Source of the DNA: an uncultured Bacillota bacterium | GTDB taxonomy: Bacteria > Bacillota > Clostridia > Caldicoprobacterales > UBA3941 | Length of the DNA stretch: 10,852 nucleotides | Direction of reading: 5' to 3' | Assembly: GCA_937960725.1 (NCBI GenBank) | Contig: CALGOY010000049.1 | Span: 1-10,852, forward strand | In this document: one piece after another, positions 1 to 7,637 of the stretch | Layout of the letters: each line of letters opens with the position of its first letter | Numbering within the stretch: the stretch's first letter is position 1 | Position numbers and translations under genes: made by a program | Notes under the pieces: model-generated | The model's database searches: none | The model's input: only the letters and a program-made list of their open reading frames with translations | What the model was told of the DNA's origin: nothing

Positions 1-960
1 TAAGGTATCCTCTGATACCCCTAGCCGTTTAATTTTGGATTCGTTGCTGTAAGTTATCATACCCTCTAGAAAAACTTCCGATGCTCCAGGCACGTTGGTT
101 ATGCGATTAGCTATCAAACCACCAGTGCAGGATTCAGCTGTAGCCAAGGTGCAATCATTTTTTTTCAATAGATCCACTACAACGCGTTCTAATGTATCAT
201 CGTCGACTCCATATATGGCATCCCCCAACCTTCTTCTTATTTCATCTTCCAAAGGTTTAATAAGCGGCCATGGATCTTGATCACGTTTACATTTTACAGT
301 TAGCCTAATAGTTACTTCTCCGAAGCTGGCCAGGGGAGCAATAGTGGGATTCTGCTGCTTTTCTAATAAATCTCTTACTTTTTCCTCCACCATAGATTCG
401 CCCATGCCATAGATTCTAAGCACCCTTGAGAAAATTTTCTCTCCGCTTTTTCCTTCAAGATATGGCATTACATATTTTTCAAACATGGGCTTTAATTCCC
501 TAGGAGGACCGGGAAGTATGATGTATATCTTTTCATCTTCTTCTATAATAGCTCCCGGGGCAGTTCCTACGGAATTTTTTAAAACGATAGCCTTTTCGGG
601 AAACATGGCTTGTTTTAAGTTATTTTGAGTGCAGATCCTATTCCTGCTCCTAAAATATTCTCTAATTGCATCGACGCTTGGCTGGTGTAAAACCAATGGC
701 AACCCAAGATATTCTGCCACGGTTTCTTTTGTTATATCGTCCAAAGTGGGGCCTAACCCGCCTGTTGTTATTATAATATCAGCCCTGCTGGATGCTATTT
801 TTAAAGCTTCTAACATGCGCTTACGGTTATCCCCTACGACGGTATGATAATATACATTTATTCCTAGCTGGGATAACCTTTGCGATATATATTGGGCATT
901 TGTATTAGCTATTTGTCCCAATAGTAGTTCACTACCTACTGCTAAAATTTCTACATTCAT
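1..960 (-). CDS. cinA: CinA family protein (MoCF-like domain plus NMN amidohydrolase domain), 3' end beyond the window
   Basis: The frame opens at an ATG (958-960) and stays open for 320 codons to the left edge, so the last roughly 90 residues of a family near 410 residues are missing only because the window ends. Residues 1 to about 170 form the molybdopterin-binding-like (MoCF) domain, with NVEILAVGSELLLGQ at 2-16 and TTGGLGPTLDD at 65-75. The C-terminal amidohydrolase (PncC-like) domain has begun, with its AESCTGG motif at 275-281; Ser277 is the expected catalytic residue. Family knowledge: CinA proteins hydrolyse ADP-ribose-type compounds and deamidate nicotinamide mononucleotide in pyridine nucleotide salvage; the name comes from competence induction in streptococci. 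The ribosome binding site AAAGGTGA (969-976) overlaps the pgsA stop, and the gap to pgsA is 8 bases, so the two are cotranscribed. In many Firmicutes recA follows; that would lie outside this window. Confidence 0.95.
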   Translation of the reverse strand, partial: MNVEILAVGSELLLGQIANTNAQYISQRLSQLGINVYYHTVVGDNRKRMLEALKIASSRADIIITTGGLGPTLDDITKETVAEYLGLPLVLHQPSVDAIREYFRSRNRICTQNNLKQAMFPEKAIVLKNSVGTAPGAIIEEDEKIYIILPGPPRELKPMFEKYVMPYLEGKSGEKIFSRVLRIYGMGESMVEEKVRDLLEKQQNPTIAPLASFGEVTIRLTVKCKRDQDPWPLIKPLEDEIRRRLGDAIYGVDDDTLERVVVDLLKKNDCTLATAESCTGGLIANRITNVPGASEVFLEGMITYSNESKIKRLGVSEDTL

Positions 961-968
961 ATCCCCTA

Positions 969-1514
969 TCACCTTTCATTCGGTCTAAATAAATTTCGGT
1001 TTTTATAGATATAATCTATTCCAGAAAAGATTGTAATTGCTAGGGCTACGTAAATAGCGATTTTGTCAAAGGGAAATCCTATCAGACTAAAAGGATAATT
1101 GTTTATTAAAATAGACACTATAGCTATTATTTGTGTAACTGTCTTCAACTTTCCCCACCAGCTTGCAGCTATAACCATCCCTTCGGAAGCTGCAACAGTT
1201 CTAAAACCCGTAATAATAAACTCTCTGCTGATGATTATAATGGCTATTATAGATGACAACCGCCCCATTTCCACCAAACCTATCAATGCGGAGGTTATAA
1301 GTAACTTATCTGCCAGGGGATCCATAAACTTTCCTAAATTTGTAACCTGATTCCTTCTTCTAGCGATATAGCCATCCATACTATCGGTACTAGCGGCGAT
1401 GATGAAAACCATGGCAGCTAAGTAATCGCTGTATGGAAAATCAGCTAGTAGAAATATTATAAAAACCGGTATGATAAAAATTCTTGCAATTGTAATCTTA
1501 TTCGCTAAATTCAT
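969..1514 (-). CDS. pgsA: CDP-diacylglycerol--glycerol-3-phosphate 3-phosphatidyltransferase
   Basis: Integral membrane enzyme that joins glycerol-3-phosphate to CDP-diacylglycerol to give phosphatidylglycerol phosphate, the committed step to phosphatidylglycerol and cardiolipin. The full CDP-alcohol phosphatidyltransferase signature D-x2-DG-x2-AR-x8-G-x3-D-x3-D is present: Asp44, Asp47-Gly48, Ala51-Arg52, Gly61, Asp65 and Asp69. Hydrophobic segments at about 12-24, 31-43, 72-82, 86-97, 125-138 and 151-166 fit a six-helix protein. I chose the ATG at 1512-1514 (protein starts MNLANKITIAR, 181 residues) rather than ATGs further upstream, because GGGGGAG sits 4 bases before it and family members start at this point. 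The gene begins inside the end of rimO (17-base overlap), which implies translational coupling. The final substrate specificity is inferred from length and neighbours (cinA side), since related phosphatidyltransferases share the motif. Confidence 0.93.
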   Translation of the reverse strand: MNLANKITIARIFIIPVFIIFLLADFPYSDYLAAMVFIIAASTDSMDGYIARRRNQVTNLGKFMDPLADKLLITSALIGLVEMGRLSSIIAIIIISREFIITGFRTVAASEGMVIAASWWGKLKTVTQIIAIVSILINNYPFSLIGFPFDKIAIYVALAITIFSGIDYIYKNRNLFRPNER

Positions 1515-2844
1515 AGTACTCCCCCAATAAATCATAATCATAGGCCTTAGTAATCTTTACCTTAACAAACTGGCCTGGTATTAATTTTTCAGAGCTCATT
1601 ACAAATATTTTACCATCTACTTCAGGGGCTTCGCCATAGGAACGCCCTATATAAACCCCTGGTGAATCCATACCTTCAATTAAAACATCATATATTTTCC
1701 CGACTCGTTGCCTATTAAATCGTTTAGATATTCGCCGCTGGATTCCCATTAGTATATTTTTTCTTTTAAGCTTCGTTTCTTCGTCTATCTGGTTATCAAA
1801 TAAAGCTGCAGGGGTTCCTTCTTCTCTTGAATAAGGAAATACCCCAATATGATTAAATGGATGCTCTTGGATAAAATCTTTTAACATGTTAAACTCTTCT
1901 TCGCCTTCCCCTGGGAAGCCGGTGATAAAAGTTGTCCGTATAACTGCATCTGGTATCGTCGAACGAATTTTTCCCATAAGTTCTGCTACCTGCTCCCCGG
2001 CAAATCTCCTATTCATCTTATGCACTATATCTGGATGAATATGCTGGAGGGGAATATCAAAGTAAGAGCATATTTTTTCTTTTCTGGCTATAAATTCTAG
2101 TAACTCATCGGTTACACATTCTGGATAACAGTATAACAGCCGAATCCACTTTAAGCTATCTATATTACATAATTCCTCTAGCAGTTTAATCAAATTAATA
2201 CCATCGTTTAAATCCTGGCCGTAACGGGTCACATCTTGGGCTACGACTATGAGTTCCCTTACGCCTCTTTCAGCTAAATCTCTTGCTTCATTAACCAAAC
2301 TTGCTAAATTTCTACTTTTATATTTTCCTCTTAATTTCGGAATAATACAGTAAGAGCAATGATTATTACAGCCTTCTGCTATCTTCAAGTAAGCCATACC
2401 AGGATTAGTTGTAATAAGCCGCGGAAGTTGTTCTACATCTAAAACAGCTCCGCCTTCGTAGCTTTTTTTAATACCCTTTTGAATATCCTCTATGATTTGC
2501 AAAATGTCTGGATATCTGGATGTCCCAACTACTGCATCGATTTCCGGGATTTCTTTTAACAGCTCGTCTTTATATCTTTCTGCCAGACATCCTGTTACGA
2601 TTACATATTGACAACGCCCTATTTCTTTGTATTGACATTGTTGCAGTATTGTTTCTACGGATTCCTGCTGGGCGCTTTCAATAAAACCACAAGTATTTAT
2701 TATTATGATGTCTGCATCTTCTGCTTCATTTACGATATTGAAACCTGCATCCCTGATAAGCCCTAGCATCACTTCTGAATCTACCCTATTCTTTGCACAA
2801 CCTAACGATACTAATCCAATATTTCTTATAGTTTTTTCATTCAT
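1498..2844 (-). CDS. rimO: Ribosomal protein S12 methylthiotransferase RimO (radical SAM)
   Basis: 448-residue radical SAM enzyme of the methylthiotransferase family; RimO adds a methylthio group to a conserved aspartate of ribosomal protein S12. The N-terminal MTTase domain (about 8-130) has the three cysteines for the auxiliary 4Fe-4S cluster at Cys16 (LGCAKNRVDSE), Cys52 (NTCGF) and Cys86 (TGCLAE). The radical SAM core has CNNHCSYC, with Cys159, Cys163 and Cys166 binding the SAM cluster. A TRAM domain covers about 380-446. The LGCxKNxVDSE form of the first motif separates RimO from MiaB and MtaB, which modify tRNA. The start ATG (2842-2844) overlaps the spoIIIE stop as ATGA, and GGAGG (2855-2859) lies 10 bases upstream inside spoIIIE, so translation is coupled. 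All catalytic residues are present and length is normal. Confidence 0.95.
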   Translation of the reverse strand: MNEKTIRNIGLVSLGCAKNRVDSEVMLGLIRDAGFNIVNEAEDADIIIINTCGFIESAQQESVETILQQCQYKEIGRCQYVIVTGCLAERYKDELLKEIPEIDAVVGTSRYPDILQIIEDIQKGIKKSYEGGAVLDVEQLPRLITTNPGMAYLKIAEGCNNHCSYCIIPKLRGKYKSRNLASLVNEARDLAERGVRELIVVAQDVTRYGQDLNDGINLIKLLEELCNIDSLKWIRLLYCYPECVTDELLEFIARKEKICSYFDIPLQHIHPDIVHKMNRRFAGEQVAELMGKIRSTIPDAVIRTTFITGFPGEGEEEFNMLKDFIQEHPFNHIGVFPYSREEGTPAALFDNQIDEETKLKRKNILMGIQRRISKRFNRQRVGKIYDVLIEGMDSPGVYIGRSYGEAPEVDGKIFVMSSEKLIPGQFVKVKITKAYDYDLLGEYYEFSE

Positions 2845-5207
2845 TGCTTAATATCCTCCATATACTTCTGTTCAAATTCATCTTTAGTTATCAATACCTT
2901 TCTTGGCTTACTGCCTTCAAAGCCACTGACAATCCCCCGAACTTCCATTTCATCAATCATTCGAGCTGCCCTGGCATATCCAATCCTCAGCCTTCTTTGA
3001 AGCATAGAAATTGAAGCTTGTCCAGCCTCGACGACTATCTGTATTGCCTCGGGAAGCAGCTCATCGTATTCATCGCTAGCTTCCTGGGTTTTGTCTGCAT
3101 TGATTTCTTCCATAATATTTGTATCATATTCCAGCGGTGATTCTTTGTACTGCTCTTTTATATATTCTACAATTTTTTCTATTTCAGCTTCCGATACAAA
3201 ACAGCCTTGTACACGGATGGGCTTGCTAGTTCCTGATGGATAAAAAAGCATATCTCCTCTTCCTAGAAGCTTCTCCGCTCCACCCATATCTAATATAGTT
3301 CTTGAGTCAGCTTGAGACGATACTGCAAAAGCTATTCTTGAAGGAATATTTGCCTTGATAACTCCTGTTATAACATCAACAGAAGGTCGCTGGGTCGCTA
3401 TGACTAGGTGAATCCCTGCAGCCCTAGCCATTTGGGCCAAGCGGCAAATAGCATCTTCTACTTCTCCTGGAGCAACCATCATCAGATCAGCCAGCTCATC
3501 GATTACGACAACTATCTGCGGCAATTTCGTTTCTTCAACACCATCTACAATTTCATTATATCGCTCCAGGTCCTTTACACCCTTATTAGCAAACATCTTA
3601 TATCGGGATATCATCTCTTGCACTGCCCAATTAAGCGCTCCTGCAGCCTTTTTAGGGTCTGTGACTACTGGTATCAATAGATGGGGAATTCCATTAAAGT
3701 GGCTCAATTCCACTATTTTGGGATCTATTAAGATTAACTTTACTTCCTCCGGGGTAGCCTTATACAAAATACTAGCAATTAATGCATTGATACAAACACT
3801 TTTTCCTGAGCCTGTAGCACCTGCAATCAATAGATGAGGCATCTTTGCAATATCAGCAACTATAACTTTCCCCGCTATATCCTTGCCCAACGAAAAGGCT
3901 AATTTTGAAGGATGATTGATGAACTCTTGGGATTCTAAAACTTCCCTCAATAATACAGTTGATATGCTCTTGTTTGGTACTTCTATTCCAACTGCAGCTT
4001 TCCCTGGAATAGGAGCTTCGATTCTAACACCAGTAGCGGCTAAACTTAAAGCTATATCATCGGCTAGATTAACTATGCGGCTTACCTTAATCCCAGGAGC
4101 CGGTTGAAGCTCGTATCTTGTAACTGCCGGACCACAGCTTACCTGAATAACTCGAGCTGTAATTCCAAAATTATTAAGTGTATCTTCCAACAGCCTAGCA
4201 TTGTTCTTTAGCTTAATATCGCTTATTTTCTTTGTCTCTTCTGAATAGTCAGGTGATTTTAATAACGTCAATGGTGGAAATTTATATGATGAATTTACCT
4301 TTTTAGAAGAATCTTTACTTTGATTTTCATCTTTTCCGACAGCTTCGCTATCTGTTTTTTCTATATTTTCATCTTTATCAAAGTTTAGTATTTTTATATC
4401 ATCCAATTGTTCTGTTTTACTATCTTCTAATGCATCTTCCACTTCTCCTCTACTAGATATAACTGTATCTATCTTGTTAAAGGCTTCTTCGAGATAACTG
4501 GGCTCGGGCAGTTCAGCCCCTGAACCCACTTCAATCGCCTCTTCCACTAAAGTCAGCTCCTTAGCTTTTTTATCCTTACGTTTATATTTTATATACTTTC
4601 GGAAATTGGCTTTAGTTTTATTTAACTTTGCATGAATTCTTTTACCCATCTGCTTTAAAGATAGATTAGTAAGCAGTAGAATATCGATTATAAGAAACAC
4701 AATAAAAAAAAGATAGCTTCCTAATGAACCAAAGCCTTTATATAGAATATAAACTACAATTGATATCAGAGCTCCTGCCCCTATATTGTCAATTCCTTTG
4801 TTATATGAATCTATTATAAATCTTCCTAAGCTACTGTCATCTATCTCATGATAGTAGATGAGATGAATCAGGCCCATTACAATAATAATTGCTAATAAAG
4901 CAAGCTTTATCTTTAAATTATTTAGCTTTTTATGAAATGAAAGCATGATAAATATACCCGATACAAATATCAAAAAAGGTATAATATATGTAGCTATCCC
5001 AAATAAACCTCTTAATAAATGACTATAATATACACCTATAATTCCAGCGGAAGAAGTATATACGCTTAAAAAGCTGAATATGCTTATGCCTACAACCAGC
5101 ACTCCTATCAATTCATTGTTTTTATTCTGTTTACTGCTATTTTCTCTGCCTAACCTCCTAGCTTTTTTATCCTTTTTTTTAGTTTTCCGTCCTGCTTTTT
5201 TTGCCAT
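2841..5207 (-). CDS. spoIIIE: DNA translocase of the FtsK/SpoIIIE family
   Basis: 788 residues, the length of B. subtilis SpoIIIE. A very basic N-terminus (2-20) precedes hydrophobic membrane segments at about 33-52, 66-90, 100-118 and 143-180. A charged, largely acidic linker (about 215-310) joins them to the motor. The motor (about 325-680) has Walker A GATGSGKS at 463-470, Walker B VVVIDELADL at 566-575, and the ILDMGGAEKLLGRGDM block at 638-653. The C-terminal winged-helix gamma domain (about 715-775), which in this family reads SRS/KOPS-type orienting sequences, includes SMLQRRLRIGYARAARMI. Role by family: a septal, ATP-driven hexameric pump that moves the chromosome into the forespore and clears DNA trapped at division. 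The tepA-ylzJ context matches the SpoIIIE locus, so I use that symbol; whether it also serves vegetative division cannot be seen here. GAGGTGG (5212-5218) lies 4 bases before the ATG. Confidence 0.95.
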   Translation of the reverse strand: MAKKAGRKTKKKDKKARRLGRENSSKQNKNNELIGVLVVGISIFSFLSVYTSSAGIIGVYYSHLLRGLFGIATYIIPFLIFVSGIFIMLSFHKKLNNLKIKLALLAIIIVMGLIHLIYYHEIDDSSLGRFIIDSYNKGIDNIGAGALISIVVYILYKGFGSLGSYLFFIVFLIIDILLLTNLSLKQMGKRIHAKLNKTKANFRKYIKYKRKDKKAKELTLVEEAIEVGSGAELPEPSYLEEAFNKIDTVISSRGEVEDALEDSKTEQLDDIKILNFDKDENIEKTDSEAVGKDENQSKDSSKKVNSSYKFPPLTLLKSPDYSEETKKISDIKLKNNARLLEDTLNNFGITARVIQVSCGPAVTRYELQPAPGIKVSRIVNLADDIALSLAATGVRIEAPIPGKAAVGIEVPNKSISTVLLREVLESQEFINHPSKLAFSLGKDIAGKVIVADIAKMPHLLIAGATGSGKSVCINALIASILYKATPEEVKLILIDPKIVELSHFNGIPHLLIPVVTDPKKAAGALNWAVQEMISRYKMFANKGVKDLERYNEIVDGVEETKLPQIVVVIDELADLMMVAPGEVEDAICRLAQMARAAGIHLVIATQRPSVDVITGVIKANIPSRIAFAVSSQADSRTILDMGGAEKLLGRGDMLFYPSGTSKPIRVQGCFVSEAEIEKIVEYIKEQYKESPLEYDTNIMEEINADKTQEASDEYDELLPEAIQIVVEAGQASISMLQRRLRIGYARAARMIDEMEVRGIVSGFEGSKPRKVLITKDEFEQKYMEDIKQ

Positions 5208-5309
5208 GAAACCACCTCAGTAATATTTATTCTACAGAGGCTTGAGAAATCCTCTACTAAAAACATAAATTAAGTCCTGTGCTGTTTATGCTGCTTCAAT
5301 ACTTTTACA

Positions 5310-5318
5310 ATTATATCA
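5310..5318 (-). promoter_or_regulatory. Candidate extended -10 promoter for spoIIIE-rimO-pgsA-cinA
   Basis: On the minus strand the sequence reads TGATATAAT: a perfect TATAAT (5310-5315) preceded by the TG dinucleotide of an extended -10 element (5317-5318). It lies between the ylzJ terminator and the spoIIIE start, giving a leader of about 95-100 bases. I see no good TTGACA-like -35 at 16-18 bases, which is tolerated for extended -10 promoters of housekeeping sigma-A. The region is AT-rich, so a chance match is possible. The rest of the 157-base gap shows only the spoIIIE ribosome binding site and a weak 5-bp hairpin. Confidence 0.55.
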
Positions 5319-5345
5319 CTTTTTCATTTTTGATGCTATATATTT

Positions 5346-5382
5346 AACAAAAATTCCCGGAGAATTACTTTCCTCCGGGAAT
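5346..5382 (-). terminator. Rho-independent terminator after ylzJ
   Basis: On the minus strand a perfect 10-bp stem (ATTCCCGGAG at 5373-5382 pairing with CTCCGGGAAT at 5353-5362) encloses a 10-base loop and is followed by TTTTGTT. The 5' arm is the last coding sequence of ylzJ (the codons for Ile-Pro-Gly-Gly) and the ylzJ TAA (5365-5367) sits in the loop. It should separate the tepA-ylzJ transcript from spoIIIE. Confidence 0.88.
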
Positions 5383-5592
5383 ATAGTGAACTTTAATTAT
5401 TGAACCTGGTTGAAGCTCCGCTCTAAGATAATCCATAGGGTTTGTTGATATAATTCTAACAACTTCATATTCCTTATTGCCTATATTTCTAACCTCTAAC
5501 TGGATTTGCCCATAATCTATTATCTCGTTGCGACTGTTATGCCGCTCTGTTTTAAATATGGTATCTATCGGTACAATGGAGTGTATGATCAT
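5365..5592 (-). CDS. ylzJ: YlzJ-like protein
   Basis: Small protein of 75 residues without cysteines, signal peptide or membrane segment. It begins [13 protein letters not shown] and ends in VHYIPGGK; the pattern of an Ile/Val-rich start, a central QIQLEV strand and a PGS turn looks like an all-beta fold. I recognise it as the YlzJ-like family by this start, its size and its position between tepA and spoIIIE, the same as in B. subtilis. No biochemical function is established to my knowledge. Its ATG overlaps the tepA stop as ATGA (4 bases) and AGAAGG (5602-5607) lies 9 bases upstream, so it is translated together with tepA. The strict neighbourhood suggests a role linked to TepA, but that is inference only. 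Confidence 0.85.
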   Translation of the reverse strand: MIIHSIVPIDTIFKTERHNSRNEIIDYGQIQLEVRNIGNKEYEVVRIISTNPMDYLRAELQPGSIIKVHYIPGGK

Positions 5593-6305
5593 ATTTGGGA
5601 ACCTTCTTTCTTTTGCCTGATTAGCTCCCTTAATTTTTGTAATGCCTTATCAAGTCCACCTATCTCGTTAATTAAGCCTACTTTAACCGCTTCTTCTCCT
5701 ACTAAAACAGTTCCAACATCATTGGCTAGCTCGCCCGTTCTCAGTAATAGTTCGTTAAACTTTTCCTTTGTTATGTTAGAGTGTCTGACAATGAAGTTTA
5801 CAATTCTCTCCTGCATTTTATTAAAATAATCGTAGGTTTGAGGGACACCGATTACCAAACCTGTCATCCTGATTGGATGGATTGTCATGGTGGCAGTAGA
5901 AGCGATAAAAGAATAGTCTGTGCTGACGGATAAGGGTACTCCTATGCTATGTCCACCCCCTAATACCAATGATACTGAAGGCTTGGACATTGTGCTTATC
6001 ATTTCAGCAATCGCCAGTCCTGCTTCTACGTCACCTCCCACTGTATTCAATACAAGAAGCAAGCCATCGATATCTTTGCTTTCTTCTATGGCTACCAATT
6101 GTGGAATTACATGTTCGTATTTAGTAGTTTTGTTTTGAGGTGGAAGTACCATATGGCCTTCTATTTGGCCAACTATGGTAAGGCAGTGAATATTGCTGTT
6201 TTGAGAAACTGGTATATTTGTACTCCCCAATTCTTTAATATTTTCTACTATTTGCTGGTTTTTTACCTCTTCGGGAGCCTTCTGAGCCCTCAATTTTTTC
6301 TCCAC
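5589..6305 (-). CDS. tepA: ClpP-like serine protease TepA
   Basis: 238-residue cytoplasmic member of the ClpP/crotonase fold. After a polar N-terminal extension (1-40), the core runs from about 40 to 225. The oxyanion-hole region [11 protein letters not shown] is at 86-96, the nucleophile is Ser120 in GGGHSIGVP, and the base is His143 in MTIHPIR. The third residue is less clear: by hand alignment the ClpP aspartate position falls on Gly198, with Asp196 two residues before. The family is called translocation-enhancing protein; in B. subtilis it has been reported to help degrade small acid-soluble spore proteins during outgrowth. The start is GTG (6303-6305) with GGGAGG (6317-6322) 11 bases upstream; no in-frame ATG lies between the ribosome binding site and the conserved core. 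It overlaps ylzJ by 4 bases. It sits downstream of the dapG terminator; I found no convincing promoter in the 50-base gap. Confidence 0.92.
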   Translation of the reverse strand: MEKKLRAQKAPEEVKNQQIVENIKELGSTNIPVSQNSNIHCLTIVGQIEGHMVLPPQNKTTKYEHVIPQLVAIEESKDIDGLLLVLNTVGGDVEAGLAIAEMISTMSKPSVSLVLGGGHSIGVPLSVSTDYSFIASTATMTIHPIRMTGLVIGVPQTYDYFNKMQERIVNFIVRHSNITKEKFNELLLRTGELANDVGTVLVGEEAVKVGLINEIGGLDKALQKLRELIRQKKEGSQI

Positions 6306-6316
6306 GCTACAACATA

Positions 6317-6322
6317 CCTCCC
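6317..6322 (-). promoter_or_regulatory. Ribosome binding site supporting the GTG start of tepA
   Basis: GGGAGG is followed after 11 bases by GTG. The ATG nearer to this site is in another frame and meets a stop after one further codon, so GTG is the only plausible initiator here. The long spacer and GTG together suggest modest translation. Confidence 0.7.
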
Positions 6323-6356
6323 AAATATCATCTTAAATTATTCTGCCCTTCCACAT

Positions 6357-6386
6357 AAAAAAAATGAGCCGATCGGCTCATTTTTT
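6357..6386 (-). terminator. Palindromic rho-independent terminator after dapG
   Basis: Positions 6359-6386 are a perfect 28-base palindrome centred on CCGATCGG, folding to a GC-rich stem flanked by an A-run and a T-run; on the minus strand eight T residues follow the stem (6357-6364). The TGA stop of dapG (6378-6380) is inside the ascending arm. Being symmetric it could in principle stop transcription from either side, though no plus-strand gene is visible. It ends the dpaA-dpaB-dapG unit. Confidence 0.9.
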
Positions 6387-7598
6387 ATATAATTCAAATT
6401 CTTGATGAAGAGCAATCACAGCTTTCGTAGTATCCTCCCCTTTTACTAAACAAGCTATGGTAGTATGGGAGTCCGCTGTCTGCAATATTTGAATGTTTTC
6501 TCTTGACAGCGCCTTAATAATCCTTGCCATTACACCTGGTACGCCTCGCATACGGCTACCAATGGCTGATACTTTGCTACAATTTTCTGTAATCTTATAT
6601 TTGTATCCGCACTGCTGTAAAATCTCCTCTATTTTGCTCTTTTCTTTTTGATCTATAGTAAAAATAATTTTTTCAGGGAAAATATTTATAAGATCTATAC
6701 TTATATTATTTTTAGCCATTTTAGTCAACAGTAAATTCTGATCTTCTGAGCATATATCCTGGATAACAACCTGTGCCCTGTCTGTAATATAAGCGATACT
6801 AGTAACTACTCGCTTAGATTCTTTATCTTCTAACTTAGGCATTGTACTGCTAAAATCCTGGGATATAATCGTTCCCGGAGCATTGTTTAATGTATTTTTT
6901 ATAAACACTGGAATGTTACTTCTCATTGCAAATTCAATAGCACGGGGATGGATGACTTTTGCCCCTTCGCTGGCCATCTCTAGCACATCAGAATAATTTA
7001 TATGCTGAATAACGCTTGCGTTGGATACGATCCGGGGGTCTGCGGTCATTATTCCATCTACATCTGTATAAATTTCTATATATGCAGCAGATAGTGCTTC
7101 CCCAAGAGCAACTGCTGTGACATCGCTTCCTCCGCGGCCTAAAGTTGTTATTTCTCCATCTGCTGTTACTCCCTGGAAGCCTGCTACTATAGGTATCCTG
7201 CCACTTTCTATTGTTTTATAAATTTTATCTGGCTTTATTTCTATAATATCAGCATCCGTATATTGAGAATTAGTAATAATTCCCGCTTGCGCCCCAGTCA
7301 ATGCTCTTGCTTCATATCCCTTGCTTTTAAGGGTGTTTACCATTACCACCGCTGATATTATTTCGCCGCAAGACATTATCAAATCCTTCTCCCGAGGATG
7401 TATATCTTGATGTGCGGCAGTTGCATAGTCAATCAGAGTATCAGTGGCATAAGGATCTCCCCTTCTGCCAATAGCCGATACTACTACCACCGGCTGAAAG
7501 CCTGATCTCTTTGCGTTTATAATTTTTTGTACTGCTTTAAGGCGCACTTCGCTATTAGCTACTGAGGTCCCTCCGAACTTCTGTATTACAATTTTCAT
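6378..7598 (-). CDS. dapG: Aspartate kinase (DapG type)
   Basis: Phosphorylates L-aspartate to aspartyl-4-phosphate, the first step towards diaminopimelate, lysine, dipicolinate, threonine and methionine. The 406-residue protein has the amino-acid kinase domain (1 to about 245) with KFGGTSVA at 7-14, GRGGSD at 154-159 and TDVDGIMTADPR at 178-189, then two ACT regulatory domains (about 265-330 and 340-406; the second has SRMRGVPGVMARI at 348-360). An upstream in-frame ATG (7611-7613) is rejected because it overlaps the ribosome binding site GGAGG, which lies 8 bases before the chosen ATG; KIVIQKFGG is also the usual family start. The gene follows dpaB by 39 bases with no terminator between. 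B. subtilis DapG (404 residues) is inhibited by meso-diaminopimelate; the position beside dipicolinate synthase supports the DapG type over LysC, but the effector is not readable from sequence. Confidence 0.94.
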   Translation of the reverse strand: MKIVIQKFGGTSVANSEVRLKAVQKIINAKRSGFQPVVVVSAIGRRGDPYATDTLIDYATAAHQDIHPREKDLIMSCGEIISAVVMVNTLKSKGYEARALTGAQAGIITNSQYTDADIIEIKPDKIYKTIESGRIPIVAGFQGVTADGEITTLGRGGSDVTAVALGEALSAAYIEIYTDVDGIMTADPRIVSNASVIQHINYSDVLEMASEGAKVIHPRAIEFAMRSNIPVFIKNTLNNAPGTIISQDFSSTMPKLEDKESKRVVTSIAYITDRAQVVIQDICSEDQNLLLTKMAKNNISIDLINIFPEKIIFTIDQKEKSKIEEILQQCGYKYKITENCSKVSAIGSRMRGVPGVMARIIKALSRENIQILQTADSHTTIACLVKGEDTTKAVIALHQEFELYKK

Positions 7599-7606
7599 CT
7601 CTTTTG

Positions 7607-7611
7607 CCTCC
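7607..7611 (-). promoter_or_regulatory. Ribosome binding site deciding the dapG start
   Basis: GGAGG overlaps an upstream in-frame ATG and stands 8 bases before the ATG at 7596-7598. It therefore supports the shorter, 406-residue product. Confidence 0.85.
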
Positions 7612-7637
7612 ATCTATGCTTTTATTTGTTCCTATAT

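Noticed and set aside
629..847. Plus-strand open frame inside cinA, and similar plus-strand frames at 95-280, 1099-1350, 3408-3680, 3916-4107, 5506-5829, 5920-6138, 6099-6392, 7869-8099, 8832-9035 and 10149-10397.
   Set aside because: All lie opposite conserved minus-strand genes with clear family motifs, and none shows a recognisable domain or a reason to be expressed.
1..960. cinA as a truncated pseudogene, because no stop codon is present.
   Set aside because: The frame is intact with all expected motifs up to base 1; the missing end is explained by the window edge.
4838..4866. Inverted repeat around CTATCTCATGATAG within spoIIIE.
   Set aside because: It lies in the membrane-domain coding sequence, is short and interrupted, and has no partner element.
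5165..5185. A run of eight A residues in codons 10-13 of spoIIIE ending AAG forms an in-frame A-AAA-AAG slippery heptamer.
   Set aside because: A -1 shift there meets TAA one codon later, and the purine-rich AGGAGG nearby is downstream rather than upstream of the run, so it would not stimulate a shift. Lys-rich N-termini give such runs by composition.
5237..5262. A possible hairpin in the spoIIIE leader (AGAGG pairing with CCTCT across a 10-base loop).
   Set aside because: A five-pair stem with a loop that long is weak and has no T-run or known riboswitch features.
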